DNA of 60,011 bases from RGIG5579 sp045655865 (GTDB lineage: Bacteria; Bacillota; Clostridia; Oscillospirales; SIG627): positions 1-60,011 of the forward strand of contig JAZOQB010000007.1 in assembly GCA_045655865.1 (NCBI GenBank), written 5' to 3'. This document shows, piece after piece, positions 1 through 8,530 of the stretch. The position numbers and the translations under genes were made by a program. The notes under the pieces are model-generated. The model was not told the DNA's origin. It saw nothing but the letters and a program-made list of their open reading frames with translations, and searched no databases. The number at the start of each line of letters is the position of its first letter. Position 1 is the stretch's first letter.

Positions 1-1378
1 CCGCTTCCGCACTGTCCGAATCCGTGGGGCTGGCAACCAGTTTATCTCCTTGGCGTCCGCAAACGCGGAAGGTGCGGTAAATCCGCCGAGAATCCAGAAG
101 GTTGGCTACCTCGGTCATGAAGAGAAAGAGAGCGGCCACACAACCAAAGAGTGGGTAAGTCTTTTCTCCGAAAATCAGCATCGTAACACTGTGGATTGTG
201 GTTAGGAGTGTGAGCAGAAAAGGCGTTGTTTTGCGGTTAGGCTTTCCTTGTATCAGCCCGCGAGCCCCTTCTCCCAGCGAGGAGAGAGAGAGTAGCGCTG
301 CAACAAAAATCAGTTGAATGTCTATTAAAAGGTAGATGGCGCTGTATACGCTGTCGGGCTTTAAAAACTCCGGATGGTAGAAATTAGAAAACGTGGCGCT
401 TTCCAGGTAAAGAAGAGCCAGAAATACCAAAAAAGACCAAACGCAGGAGATCATACCTTTGAAATTGCGGTTGCGAAGATGCTCTGCAAATTCGTCGTAT
501 TCTTCCTGAGCGGTGAACTCTTCCGGAAGAAGACCTTTCTTCCGAGGGCTCTCTTCCATCTCGTCGTAGGTGTCGTTATAGGGGTCCGACTGATCGGGCA
601 TGTGCATCTCGTCAGCCAATTCCGGAATGGAGTCTGTTACCTGATCCGGAGTGATCTGATTGAGGGCTTCTTCAATTGCAAAGGTGGCGTGATAACGCTT
701 GGTGACCTCGTCCGGTGCGTCGTGAATGGCCACGTACTCCCCATCGCCCTTCCGGGCGGGAACGAGGGTTTCCCCTTGAGGTGCGCAGGCCTCTTCCTCT
801 AACAGCTCCTTCTCTTCGGACAAAGTCTCTGTGTTTTGGATCGAAGCGGGGGCTTCAAATTTCGGTTCCGCTTCTTTTTTCTTCTTTTTCTTTTTCTTGT
901 CCGATCCAAAGACCTCCAGCAAGAGGGCTGTGGTTTGATCGTATTCCGATTGAGATGTGCTTGCGGAAAAACTGCCTTTGGTGTGGTTAAATACCTCATC
1001 CAGCTTTTTGGAGTCCACCTCGGTGGTTTCCAAAGCTTCCATCAACTCTTCCGGAATGGGTTTTGTTTCAGAATGATCCGCCCGGCTATCTTCCGCGGCT
1101 AAGTCAGAGAGGGAAAAAGCGCGAGTGTCACTTTTTTCTTCTGTGACTTCCGGCTTCTCTTCCTCGATAACGGTGTTGTCAATTACTTGGGGCTCAAGTT
1201 TTTCTTGGATCTGTGGGACCGCGTCGTGGTCCTTGGTTTTTTGCTGTGTGTTGGAATTGGTATCTTCCCCAAAGAGAAGAGGGAAGAAATGCTGGCGATT
1301 TTCTTCTTCAGATTGGCGTTCCCGATGATCGGTGTCTTCTTTTTTACTGTTTCGTTTAAATCTGTAAACAGAAGCCAT
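1..1378 (-). CDS. Unknown membrane protein with long charged N-terminal region (3' end outside window)
   Basis: Reading frame open from ATG at 1378 through position 2 (459 codons) with no stop, so the C-terminus lies outside the window. A purine-rich SD (AAAGGAC) precedes the start by about 10 bases, and the gene begins 20 bases after rlmB ends, so the two are probably co-transcribed. The first ~300 residues are highly charged, Glu/Asp/Ser-rich and low in complexity, including a run of eight lysines, and look disordered and cytoplasmic. From about residue 320 there are at least four hydrophobic segments (for example around SFLVFLALLYL and LIFVAALLSL). I do not recognise the family. The gene call is firm from codon continuity and SD; the function is unknown. 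Confidence 0.75.
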   Translation of the reverse strand, partial: MASVYRFKRNSKKEDTDHRERQSEEENRQHFFPLLFGEDTNSNTQQKTKDHDAVPQIQEKLEPQVIDNTVIEEEKPEVTEEKSDTRAFSLSDLAAEDSRADHSETKPIPEELMEALETTEVDSKKLDEVFNHTKGSFSASTSQSEYDQTTALLLEVFGSDKKKKKKKKEAEPKFEAPASIQNTETLSEEKELLEEEACAPQGETLVPARKGDGEYVAIHDAPDEVTKRYHATFAIEEALNQITPDQVTDSIPELADEMHMPDQSDPYNDTYDEMEESPRKKGLLPEEFTAQEEYDEFAEHLRNRNFKGMISCVWSFLVFLALLYLESATFSNFYHPEFLKPDSVYSAIYLLIDIQLIFVAALLSLSSLGEGARGLIQGKPNRKTTPFLLTLLTTIHSVTMLIFGEKTYPLFGCVAALFLFMTEVANLLDSRRIYRTFRVCGRQGDKLVASPTDSDSAEA

Positions 1379-1398
1379 AAAAGTCCTTTCCGAAAAAA

Positions 1399-2169
1399 TT
1401 ATCTATATTTTGCTGCCTCATATAAAATAACGGCGCCGGCGCAGGAGACGTTCAGGGAATTGATCTTTCCGCGCATAGGCAAGGAAATGACAAAATCGCT
1501 TTTTTCCTTTAAAAGACGGGAAACTCCAAATCCCTCACTCCCCAGAATGATGGCAATGGGTCCCTTGTAATCTACTTGATCGTAGGGGCTTCCGTCTGCC
1601 TCACAAGAGAAGATCCAAAGCCCTCTTTCTTTTAAAATCTCTACTGTCTGAGCTAAGTTCGCCACGCGACAGACAGCCAAATGTTCAGCGGCACCTGCAG
1701 AGGATTTGATTACCGTTGGGGTAAGACCCACGGCATTTGCCCGAGGAATGATGATACCGTGAACGCCCGCACCCTCACAGCAGCGGATCAACGCTCCGAA
1801 ATTGTGAGGATCTTCCAAGCCGTCTGCCAGAACAAAGAACGGCTCCTCGCCGCGCTCTTGTGCGATTTGAAAGAGCTCTTCCAGCAAGACGTATTCTTTT
1901 TGGGCTGCCATGGCCACCACGCCTTGGTGAAAGGCGCCGCCTGCCATCGCCTCCAGCTTTGCTTTTTCGGCAAAGGCCACGGGGATCTTTTTTTCTTTTG
2001 CTTTTGCCAGAATGGCTTTCAAAGAACCGGTCCCCTCTTTTTGGAGATAGATCTTTTCTACCGTTCTGCCGGAAAGCAGAAGCTCCATCACGGCTTGGCG
2101 ACCGGCGACTACGCTCCCTTGCGCAGAAGTACTTTTTTTACGAGAAAAATTATCATTTGTTTTCATCAT
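1399..2169 (-). CDS. rlmB: 23S rRNA (guanosine-2'-O)-methyltransferase RlmB, TrmH/SPOUT family
   Basis: Transfers a methyl group from S-adenosylmethionine to a ribose 2'-OH in 23S rRNA. The three SPOUT/TrmH motifs are present in order: DPHNFGALIR, GSEGFGVSRL near the knotted SAM site, and the C-terminal SLNVSCAGAVILYE. The N-terminal GRQAVMELL is the usual substrate-binding start. The frame is open upstream to 2310, but those extra residues are Phe/Ile/Lys-rich AT-rich sequence unlike the family, so I place the start at the ATG pair 2169/2166 (about 256 residues, normal for RlmB). No SD is visible; a promoter -10 box ends 7 bases before the ATG, so the mRNA may be leaderless. Confidence 0.9.
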   Translation of the reverse strand: MMKTNDNFSRKKSTSAQGSVVAGRQAVMELLLSGRTVEKIYLQKEGTGSLKAILAKAKEKKIPVAFAEKAKLEAMAGGAFHQGVVAMAAQKEYVLLEELFQIAQERGEEPFFVLADGLEDPHNFGALIRCCEGAGVHGIIIPRANAVGLTPTVIKSSAGAAEHLAVCRVANLAQTVEILKERGLWIFSCEADGSPYDQVDYKGPIAIILGSEGFGVSRLLKEKSDFVISLPMRGKINSLNVSCAGAVILYEAAKYR

Positions 2170-2176
2170 CCAGATT

Positions 2177-2205
2177 ATTATATCACAGAAAAAAAGAATT
2201 GTATA
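2177..2205 (-). promoter_or_regulatory. Promoter for rlmB (possibly leaderless)
   Basis: On the minus strand TATACA (2205-2200), a 17-base spacer and a perfect TATAAT (2182-2177). The expected transcription start falls at about 2170-2169, on or beside the ATG of rlmB. Confidence 0.55.
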
Positions 2206-2304
2206 GCCTTTTTTGAATTTTTTACAAAAAAAATCTGCATGGAAGAAAAGAGGTGAAAAAAATAAAAAATCTTCAATATATTTTAGAATAATATAGAAAA
2301 AAAC

Positions 2305-2334
2305 TTGCAATTTTACCCAGCGTTGGTATATGAT
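2305..2334 (+). promoter_or_regulatory. Promoter of the trmH-dprA-topA...leuS run
   Basis: TTGCAA (2305-2310), 18-base spacer, TATGAT (2329-2334), about 30 bases upstream of the first start codon at 2364. Divergent from the rlmB promoter in the same intergenic gap. Confidence 0.55.
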
Positions 2335-2363
2335 AAAAGGAAAGAGTCAGAAAGGATGGATTC

Positions 2364-3158
2364 ATGGACTGGAAAGAAATTGAAAGCAGACAGAATCCTT
2401 TGGTCAAATTCGCCTCCTCTTTGGGGGAGAAAAAGACAAGGGATCGGGAAGGGGTGTTTTCTTGCGAAGGAGCTACCATTTTTTTTGATCTCTGCAAAGC
2501 TGGAGTATTTCCCGAAACCCTGTTTCTCTCTGCTGATAAGATCCATTTAAAAGAAAAGGTGGAAACGGCACTTTCAGAGCATGACTGCCAGACAGTTCTC
2601 CTGTCTCCGGGTGCCTTTGAAAAGATCAGTACGGAAAAGGCCAGCGAAGGGATCCTGACTCTGTATTCTCAGAAAAAGATCTCCCGAGCCTTGCCTGTTT
2701 TGCATTGGCGTCGGCTCGTCGCCCTGGAAAACGTTCAAGACCCAGGGAATGTGGGAACTGTGATCCGAACCGCTGCCGCCTTGGGTTTTGACGGGGTGTT
2801 GCTTGTCGGCGGGGCGGATCCCTTTGGTCCGAAAGCGGTCCGTGCTTCCATGGGAGCTTTTGCCCGGATCCCCATTCTTTCTTTTTCCGACACAAAATCT
2901 CTCTTTTCTGCTTTGGAGGAAAAGGGGGTTCGCAGCATCGCCTCATGCCTTGCACCTGAGGCAAAACAGATCGGTCAAACGCTCTTTCAGGAACCGGTCT
3001 GCGTTCTCATCGGCAATGAAGGCAGTGGCCTTACCCCGGAGGCACAGGCTTGGGCAACGGAAAAGAGCCGTATTCCCATGAGCGCTATGGAAAGCTTGAA
3101 CGCCGCGGCGGCAGGGGCCATCTTCCTGTGGGAGATTGCAAGAAGGAGCGATCAATGA
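2364..3158 (+). CDS. TrmH/SpoU-family rRNA 2'-O-methyltransferase
   Basis: SAM-dependent ribose methylase of the SPOUT class, 264 residues. An N-terminal substrate-binding domain (NPLVKFASSLGEKK...REGVFSCEG) is followed by the catalytic knot with DPGNVGTVIRTAAALGFDG, IGNEGSGL and a final SLNAAAAGAIFLWE. It resembles the YsgA-type 23S rRNA methylases rather than RlmB, so the exact nucleotide target is not given. The SD AAAGGA precedes the ATG. Its stop overlaps the dprA start (ATGA). It is the first gene of the long plus-strand run, and the neighbouring rlmB on the other strand is a paralogue. Confidence 0.9.
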   Translation: MDWKEIESRQNPLVKFASSLGEKKTRDREGVFSCEGATIFFDLCKAGVFPETLFLSADKIHLKEKVETALSEHDCQTVLLSPGAFEKISTEKASEGILTLYSQKKISRALPVLHWRRLVALENVQDPGNVGTVIRTAAALGFDGVLLVGGADPFGPKAVRASMGAFARIPILSFSDTKSLFSALEEKGVRSIASCLAPEAKQIGQTLFQEPVCVLIGNEGSGLTPEAQAWATEKSRIPMSAMESLNAAAAGAIFLWEIARRSDQ

Positions 3159-4456
3159 AGGAAAAAGAACAAAGACTCCTGTATTGGCTTTGGTTGTCTC
3201 TTGCTACTTGTCCGGGAACGGTATTGCCCACCACCTTGCTCAAGTACTTTGGAGATCCGGAAAAGATCTATGAGGCCACGCCGGAGGATCTGGAAGAAGT
3301 GGACACTTTGTTTTACGGACATGAAAAAGATCTGGCGGACAAGTCTCTGGACAGGGCAAAAAGCATTTTGACCTATTGCCGAAAAGAGAAAATCGGAATC
3401 ATGACTCCGGATGACTATATCTATCCGGAAGGATTCCGCGCCCTCCCCAATAAGCCCATGGTGCTCTATTACCTGGGGAATTTCTGCGATCTGGACAATC
3501 GTTTTACGGTGGGCGTTGTGGGAACGCGCCATCCCAGTGGATACGGAATTCACGCCGCCAAGCGGATCTCTTTGGATCTGGCTCGCGCCGGAGCGGTGAT
3601 CGTCTCCGGGGTAGCGATGGGCTGCGATACTTTTGCGCATAAGGCGGCGCTTTACAACAAAAGCTTTACTGTGGGGATCTTAGGATGCGGGATCGACCGG
3701 GTATACCCGGAGGAGAACGCGGAATTGTATGAACAGATCATCCGGGAAGGACTGCTTATCACCGAATATCCTCCCGGGACACCGCCCTACGGAAAGAATT
3801 TTCCCAAAAGAAATCGTCTGATTGCCGCCCTGTCCGATACCGTTTGCGTCATCGAAGGAGATGAGCGCAGCGGAGCTCTCATTACTGCGGAAGATGCAAT
3901 GAAACAGAAAAAGACGGTCTATGCGGTCCCCGGGTCTATTTTCTCAAGGTCCGCTTTAGGCAGCAATTTCCTTTTGAAGATGGGCGCAAAGCCTTGTCTT
4001 TCCGCCTATGACATAGTGGAGGATTTTCGGCCCCTATATCCCGGTTTAAAAAGTGCACTGCCCCTTTTTGGCAAAAAGGAGAGCGTGCCTGAACCGAAAA
4101 AGGAAAAGAGACCGAAAATTCGACAAAAGCTTCGCTCTTTTGTGTTTCCCGGATCCCAGCGGTCCGAGGAAGAAAAGGCGATACCTCCGGAATTTGAGGT
4201 GTCTTTTATAGAAGGGGAGAAAAAAGAGGAAGAAAAAACGGTCTCTTCGCTGGCCTCTCCGCTTCCTACCCTCTCGGAAGAGGAGAGGGAGATTTACATT
4301 GCACTGGGGTATGAGCCAATGAGCTCGGACGCCCTGGTGACACAGGACAGAAGCGTCTCCAAGGTCCTGCAAATTTTAACCAAACTGGAAATCAAAGGGC
4401 TTGTGCGAAAGGCGCCCGGAGGAAAGTATATCCTCACCGATCGCGCAGAAGTATGA
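3155..4456 (+). CDS. dprA: DNA-processing protein DprA (Smf)
   Basis: DprA loads RecA onto incoming single-stranded DNA during transformation. The 433-residue protein begins at ATG 3155, overlapping the upstream stop, with SD GAAGGAG. The Rossmann-like core is evident: VGVVGTRHPSGYG, SGVAMGCDTFAHKAAL, VGILGCGIDRVYPEEN, FPKRNRLIAALSD and ERSGALITAEDAM. An N-terminal helical region precedes it. After a Lys/Glu-rich linker the C-terminus (LSEEEREIYIALG...KGLVRKAPGGKYIL) is the winged-helix DprA domain. Length is somewhat above average because of the linker. Next gene is topA, the conserved dprA-topA pair of Firmicutes. Confidence 0.93.
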   Translation: MKEKEQRLLYWLWLSLATCPGTVLPTTLLKYFGDPEKIYEATPEDLEEVDTLFYGHEKDLADKSLDRAKSILTYCRKEKIGIMTPDDYIYPEGFRALPNKPMVLYYLGNFCDLDNRFTVGVVGTRHPSGYGIHAAKRISLDLARAGAVIVSGVAMGCDTFAHKAALYNKSFTVGILGCGIDRVYPEENAELYEQIIREGLLITEYPPGTPPYGKNFPKRNRLIAALSDTVCVIEGDERSGALITAEDAMKQKKTVYAVPGSIFSRSALGSNFLLKMGAKPCLSAYDIVEDFRPLYPGLKSALPLFGKKESVPEPKKEKRPKIRQKLRSFVFPGSQRSEEEKAIPPEFEVSFIEGEKKEEEKTVSSLASPLPTLSEEEREIYIALGYEPMSSDALVTQDRSVSKVLQILTKLEIKGLVRKAPGGKYILTDRAEV

Positions 4457-4469
4457 AAGGAAACACAAT

Positions 4470-6737
4470 ATGGCAAATCATTTGGTAATCGTGGAATCTC
4501 CGGGAAAGGTACCTACCATCAAAAGCTTTTTGGGGAGCGGATATAAAGTCGTGGCCTGTCAAGGGCACATCCGAGACCTTCCGAAAAGCAGTCTCGGTGT
4601 GGATCTGGAGCATGACTTTCAACCAAAATACATCAATATTCGCGGAAAAGGTGAGCTGATCGCAGATCTGAAAAAAGAAGTGAAAAATGCCGACAAGGTG
4701 TTTTTGGCAGGCGACCCTGATCGAGAGGGAGAAGCGATCAGCTGGCACCTGTACCAGGCGCTGGGGCTGGAAGGAAAAAACGGCGGACGGATCTCGTTTA
4801 ACGAGATCACAAAGCCTGCGGTGAAAAACGCTATCGCTCATCCCCGTCAGATCGATATGGCTCTGGTGAACTCTCAGCAGACCCGAAGAATTTTAGATCG
4901 CATCGTGGGGTATAAGCTGAGTCCTCTTCTTTGGAAAAATGTGCAAAACGGATTGTCCGCCGGCCGGGTTCAGTCAGTGGCCACTCGCCTTGTTGTGGAT
5001 CGGGAGCGTGAGATCCGTGCCTTTGTTCCCGAAGAGTATTGGACGCTCAACGCCTTACTTTCCACTCCTCAGGGAAAGGACTTTATTGCCCGTTTTCACG
5101 GCTCTCTCCAGAAAAAAGCGTCTCTTTCCAATCAGGAGGCCTGCGACAAGGTGTTATCTTCTTTGAAAGAGGCAGAATATTCTGTGAACCACGTGGTCAC
5201 CAGCGCAAAGATCAAAAATCCACCGCCTCCTTTTACCACTTCTCAATTACAGCAAGAGGCTTTCAAACGTCTGGGCTTTCCGTCGAAAAAAACCATGCGC
5301 ATCGCTCAGTCTCTCTATGAGGGAATGAATCTTGGAAAACACGAGGAGCACGGACTGATCACTTATATGAGAACCGACTCTCTGCGCGTTTCCGCGGAGG
5401 CGCAAAGCGCCGCTCGGGAGATGATCCTAAATAAATTCGGGGAAAAATTTTATCCCGCAAAGCCCCGCACCTACCAGTCCAAAGGAACCAGTCAGGATGC
5501 CCACGAAGCCATCCGTCCCACCGATCCCGCCAAAACGCCGGAATCGTTGAAGGAAGTGCTCTCTTCTGAGCAGTTTCGCTTATATAAGCTGATCTGGGAC
5601 CGTTTTACCGCCAGCCAGATGGCCAGCGCCAAGATCGACGTGCAGTCGGTGGATATTCAGGCTCGCTGTCCCGACGGAAAGAGTTTTCGATTTAAGGCCA
5701 GTGGCGAGACGGTTCGTTTTCAGGGATTTTTGAAGGTCTATGGGGAGATCAAGGAAGAGGGAACCGAGGAAAATTTGTCAACCGGAAAACTTCCCGCTTT
5801 GCAGGAAAACGACGTTTTGACGGAAAAAGAGTTGTTTCCTAAGCAAAACTTTACTCAGCCGCCCCGCCGTTACAACGATGCCAGTTTGGTGGACGCTTTG
5901 GAGGAAAAAGGGATCGGACGACCCAGTACCTATGCTCCCACCATCGAGACCATTCTCAATCGCGGGTACATCGCCCGGGACAAAAAGCAGTTTATTCCCA
6001 CAAAGCTGGGAGAAGTGACCAATGAGATCATGGAGAAGAACTTTGGCACTGTGGTGGACTATGAATTTACGGCCAATCTGGAAAAAAAGCTGGATGATAT
6101 TGCAGAGGGACAGGCGGAATACATCGGCGTTCTGTCCGAATTCTACGGAGAATTCAAACGGCTTTTGGACGAGGCGGAAAAAGAATTGGCTGAGCAGGGC
6201 AAGGTCCAGCTCCCGCAAGAGGAATTGGATGTTGTCTGCCCCAACTGCGGAAGGAAAATGATTGTAAAGACCGGGCGCTTCGGAAAGTTTGCCGCATGCC
6301 CGGGATATCCCGAATGTAAGACCACCATGACCCTGGACCGGAATGGAAAAGTGGCCCAGGCTCCGGAAAAAGCGGAAGAGGTTGTGGTGGAAGGAATGAC
6401 CTGCGAAAAGTGTTCCGGTCCCGTTGTCATCAAAAAGGGACGTTACGGCGATTTTTACGCTTGCCAGAATTACCCGAAATGCCGATTCACGCGACAGATC
6501 CCCAAAAAGATCGGTGTGAAGTGCCCGAAATGCGAAGGCCAGATTGTGGAGAAGCACGGTCGCAAAAGCACCTTCTATTCTTGCGACCAATATCCCAATT
6601 GCGACTTTTCTCTTTGGGATGAACCAACCGGCCAAACATGTCCTCAATGCGGTTCTCTTTTGGTGAAAAAGAAAAACGGGAGCGTGGTTTGCTCCTCCAA
6701 AGAATGTAAGTACAAAGAAAGCAAGGTGAATGAATGA
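4470..6737 (+). CDS. topA: DNA topoisomerase I (type IA)
   Basis: Relaxes negatively supercoiled DNA through a 5'-phosphotyrosine intermediate. 755 residues from ATG 4470 (SD GAAAGGA). The TOPRIM domain is at the N-terminus (VIVESPGK, then acidic GDPDREGEAISWHL). The catalytic tyrosine is Tyr299 in LITYMRTDS. GRPSTYAPTIETIL marks the end of the core. The C-terminus carries four Cys4 zinc ribbons (CPNC, CEKC, CPKC and CPQC pairs), so the DNA-binding tail is complete. The usual SPAKAKTI box reads SPGKVPTI here; the invariant Glu and Lys are kept. It overlaps plsX by four bases. Confidence 0.96.
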   Translation: MANHLVIVESPGKVPTIKSFLGSGYKVVACQGHIRDLPKSSLGVDLEHDFQPKYINIRGKGELIADLKKEVKNADKVFLAGDPDREGEAISWHLYQALGLEGKNGGRISFNEITKPAVKNAIAHPRQIDMALVNSQQTRRILDRIVGYKLSPLLWKNVQNGLSAGRVQSVATRLVVDREREIRAFVPEEYWTLNALLSTPQGKDFIARFHGSLQKKASLSNQEACDKVLSSLKEAEYSVNHVVTSAKIKNPPPPFTTSQLQQEAFKRLGFPSKKTMRIAQSLYEGMNLGKHEEHGLITYMRTDSLRVSAEAQSAAREMILNKFGEKFYPAKPRTYQSKGTSQDAHEAIRPTDPAKTPESLKEVLSSEQFRLYKLIWDRFTASQMASAKIDVQSVDIQARCPDGKSFRFKASGETVRFQGFLKVYGEIKEEGTEENLSTGKLPALQENDVLTEKELFPKQNFTQPPRRYNDASLVDALEEKGIGRPSTYAPTIETILNRGYIARDKKQFIPTKLGEVTNEIMEKNFGTVVDYEFTANLEKKLDDIAEGQAEYIGVLSEFYGEFKRLLDEAEKELAEQGKVQLPQEELDVVCPNCGRKMIVKTGRFGKFAACPGYPECKTTMTLDRNGKVAQAPEKAEEVVVEGMTCEKCSGPVVIKKGRYGDFYACQNYPKCRFTRQIPKKIGVKCPKCEGQIVEKHGRKSTFYSCDQYPNCDFSLWDEPTGQTCPQCGSLLVKKKNGSVVCSSKECKYKESKVNE

Positions 6738-7747
6738 AGCTGATCGTGGACGCCATGGGCGGCGACCATGCCCCGGAAGAAATCGTCTTGGGCGCCGTAC
6801 AGGGAATGAAAGAGAATCCCGACATTCAGATTCTTTTTACAGGTGACGAGAATGCCATTTTACGCGTTTTGAAGGACAATCATATTTCCCCGCAGGGGAT
6901 CGAGATCTTTCATACTCCCAATGCCATTGCCATGGAAGACGATCCTTTGTGCATTCTCAAGAGTAAGCGAGATTCTTCCATGGGAAAAGGCTTGACTCTT
7001 TTGGGAGAGGGGAAGGGCGACGCCTTTCTTTCTGCCGGAAGCACCGGCGCTCTTTTGGTGGGCGCTTCCAGCCGTATTTATAAATTAAAACTTCCCGGGA
7101 TCCGACGTTGCGCCATCGGAACCGTGCTTCCGCTTACCGTCCCCACTCTTCTTTTAGACAGTGGCGCCAACATTGAGGTAAGCCCCGAGGAGCTTGTACA
7201 GTTCGGCTATATGGGAAAAGCTTACATGAGTGGCGTTTTTGGGATCCAAGAGCCTCGGGTAGGCCTTGTCAATAACGGTGCTGAGGAAACCAAAGGCACA
7301 GCTCTTTACGTTCAGACTCACGCTCTGTTGAAAGAGACCAGAGACCTTCGTTTTGTAGGCAATATCGAAGGGCGAGACATCCCCCTGGGAGCGGCAGACG
7401 TTCTGCTTTGCGACGGTTTTGTGGGAAATGTGATCTTAAAGCTCTCCGAAGGTTTTGGAAAATTTATCGGCAGGGAATTGAAGGGGATCTTAGGCAAGGG
7501 GGTCTGCGGAAAATTGGCCGGTCTTCTGGTCTATTCCAAACTCCGTGGCTTCAAATCCCGCTTATCTTATGAGAAATACGGCGGTGCGCCGTTGCTGGGA
7601 ACTTGCCGCCCCATTATCAAGGCTCACGGCTCTTCCAAGGCAGACGCCATCAAAAACGCAGTTTTTCAGGCGAAAAAATGCCACGAATCCGGGCTTTGCG
7701 CCATGATAAAAAGTCAAGTTTTGCCGCCGGAAAAAGGAGAAGCTTAA
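6734..7747 (+). CDS. plsX: Phosphate acyltransferase PlsX
   Basis: Converts acyl-ACP and phosphate to acyl-phosphate, the acyl donor for PlsY in phospholipid synthesis. 337 residues, normal length, opening with VDAMGGDHAPEEIVLGA and containing SAGSTGALLVGA, LLDSGANIEVSPE, LVNNGAEETKGT and CDGFVGNVILKLSEG. Its start overlaps the topA stop (ATGA). In many Firmicutes plsX is followed by fabD, fabG and acpP before rnc; here rnc follows directly after the stop codon, so those genes must lie elsewhere. Confidence 0.96.
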   Translation: MKLIVDAMGGDHAPEEIVLGAVQGMKENPDIQILFTGDENAILRVLKDNHISPQGIEIFHTPNAIAMEDDPLCILKSKRDSSMGKGLTLLGEGKGDAFLSAGSTGALLVGASSRIYKLKLPGIRRCAIGTVLPLTVPTLLLDSGANIEVSPEELVQFGYMGKAYMSGVFGIQEPRVGLVNNGAEETKGTALYVQTHALLKETRDLRFVGNIEGRDIPLGAADVLLCDGFVGNVILKLSEGFGKFIGRELKGILGKGVCGKLAGLLVYSKLRGFKSRLSYEKYGGAPLLGTCRPIIKAHGSSKADAIKNAVFQAKKCHESGLCAMIKSQVLPPEKGEA

Positions 7748-8509
7748 ATGGAATGGAAATTGGCCTGTGAGGCGGATTATCCTCAGAGTTTTCTCTCACG
7801 GCTGGATGAATTGGAACAGAAGATCGGGCATCGGTTCCGGGATCGAAAATACCTTTTGATTGCTCTGACCCACTCTTCGTTTTCCAATGAAAAACGCAAT
7901 CACATTTTATTTGAACATAATGAGCGGCAGGAATTTTTGGGCGACTCTGTTTTGTCGCTGGTGGTCTCTCGGCACCTGTTTTCCGATCACGCCACCTTTC
8001 AGGAAGGGGTCCTTACAAAGCTCCGGGCTTCTTCCGTGTGTGCTGAGGCTCTCTTTGAGTATGCGGAAACGATCGACCTTGGCCAATACATGCTTTTGAA
8101 CCGTGGCCTGGAAGACGCACACGGCCGTCATCAAAAAAACATTCTCGCCGACTGTTTTGAGGCTCTCATCGCGGCTTTATATCTGGATGGGGGTTATGAT
8201 GCGGCAGAGCGTTTTGTTTTGCGCTTTGCTCAGCCCAGGATCCATCGTCTCGTAAAGGGCGGACAGATCCGGGACGAGGATTATAAAAGCCTTTTGCAGG
8301 AAAAAGTTCAGACCAGCCCCGGCGAAAAGGTGGAGTATTATTTGATCGGCGAAAAGGGTCCGGATCATTTGAAGGAGTTTTCCGTTGAGGTGCGACTCAA
8401 TTCCAACGTGATCGGCCAAGGCTGCGGCTCGTCCAAACGAAAAGCGGAGCAGGAAGCGGCTCGCGTGGCTCTTCTTACCTGGTTCGGAGAAACGGACAAA
8501 AAAGAATAA
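7748..8509 (+). CDS. rnc: Ribonuclease III
   Basis: Double-stranded-RNA endonuclease for rRNA maturation and mRNA decay. 253 residues. The RNase III signature NERQEFLGDSVLSLVVS carries the catalytic Glu/Asp residues (the family form is ERLEFLGDAVL), a second acidic motif lies in ILADCFEALIAALYLDGG, and the C-terminal 75 residues are a double-stranded-RNA-binding domain (DYKSLLQEKVQ...SKRKAEQEAARVAL). ATG abuts the plsX stop, with SD AAAAGGAGA inside plsX. The rnc-smc-ftsY order is the standard Firmicutes arrangement. Confidence 0.96.
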   Translation: MEWKLACEADYPQSFLSRLDELEQKIGHRFRDRKYLLIALTHSSFSNEKRNHILFEHNERQEFLGDSVLSLVVSRHLFSDHATFQEGVLTKLRASSVCAEALFEYAETIDLGQYMLLNRGLEDAHGRHQKNILADCFEALIAALYLDGGYDAAERFVLRFAQPRIHRLVKGGQIRDEDYKSLLQEKVQTSPGEKVEYYLIGEKGPDHLKEFSVEVRLNSNVIGQGCGSSKRKAEQEAARVALLTWFGETDKKE

Positions 8510-8530
8510 CAAAAGAAAAAGGGGAACCGG

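Noticed and set aside
2170..2310. Longer rlmB starting at 2310
   Set aside because: The extra 47 residues are encoded by AT-rich promoter sequence, have no family similarity, and contain the -10/-35 boxes.
5778..6647. 289-codon open frame antisense to topA
   Set aside because: Shadow of the zinc-ribbon coding region; no independent start signal or recognisable motif.
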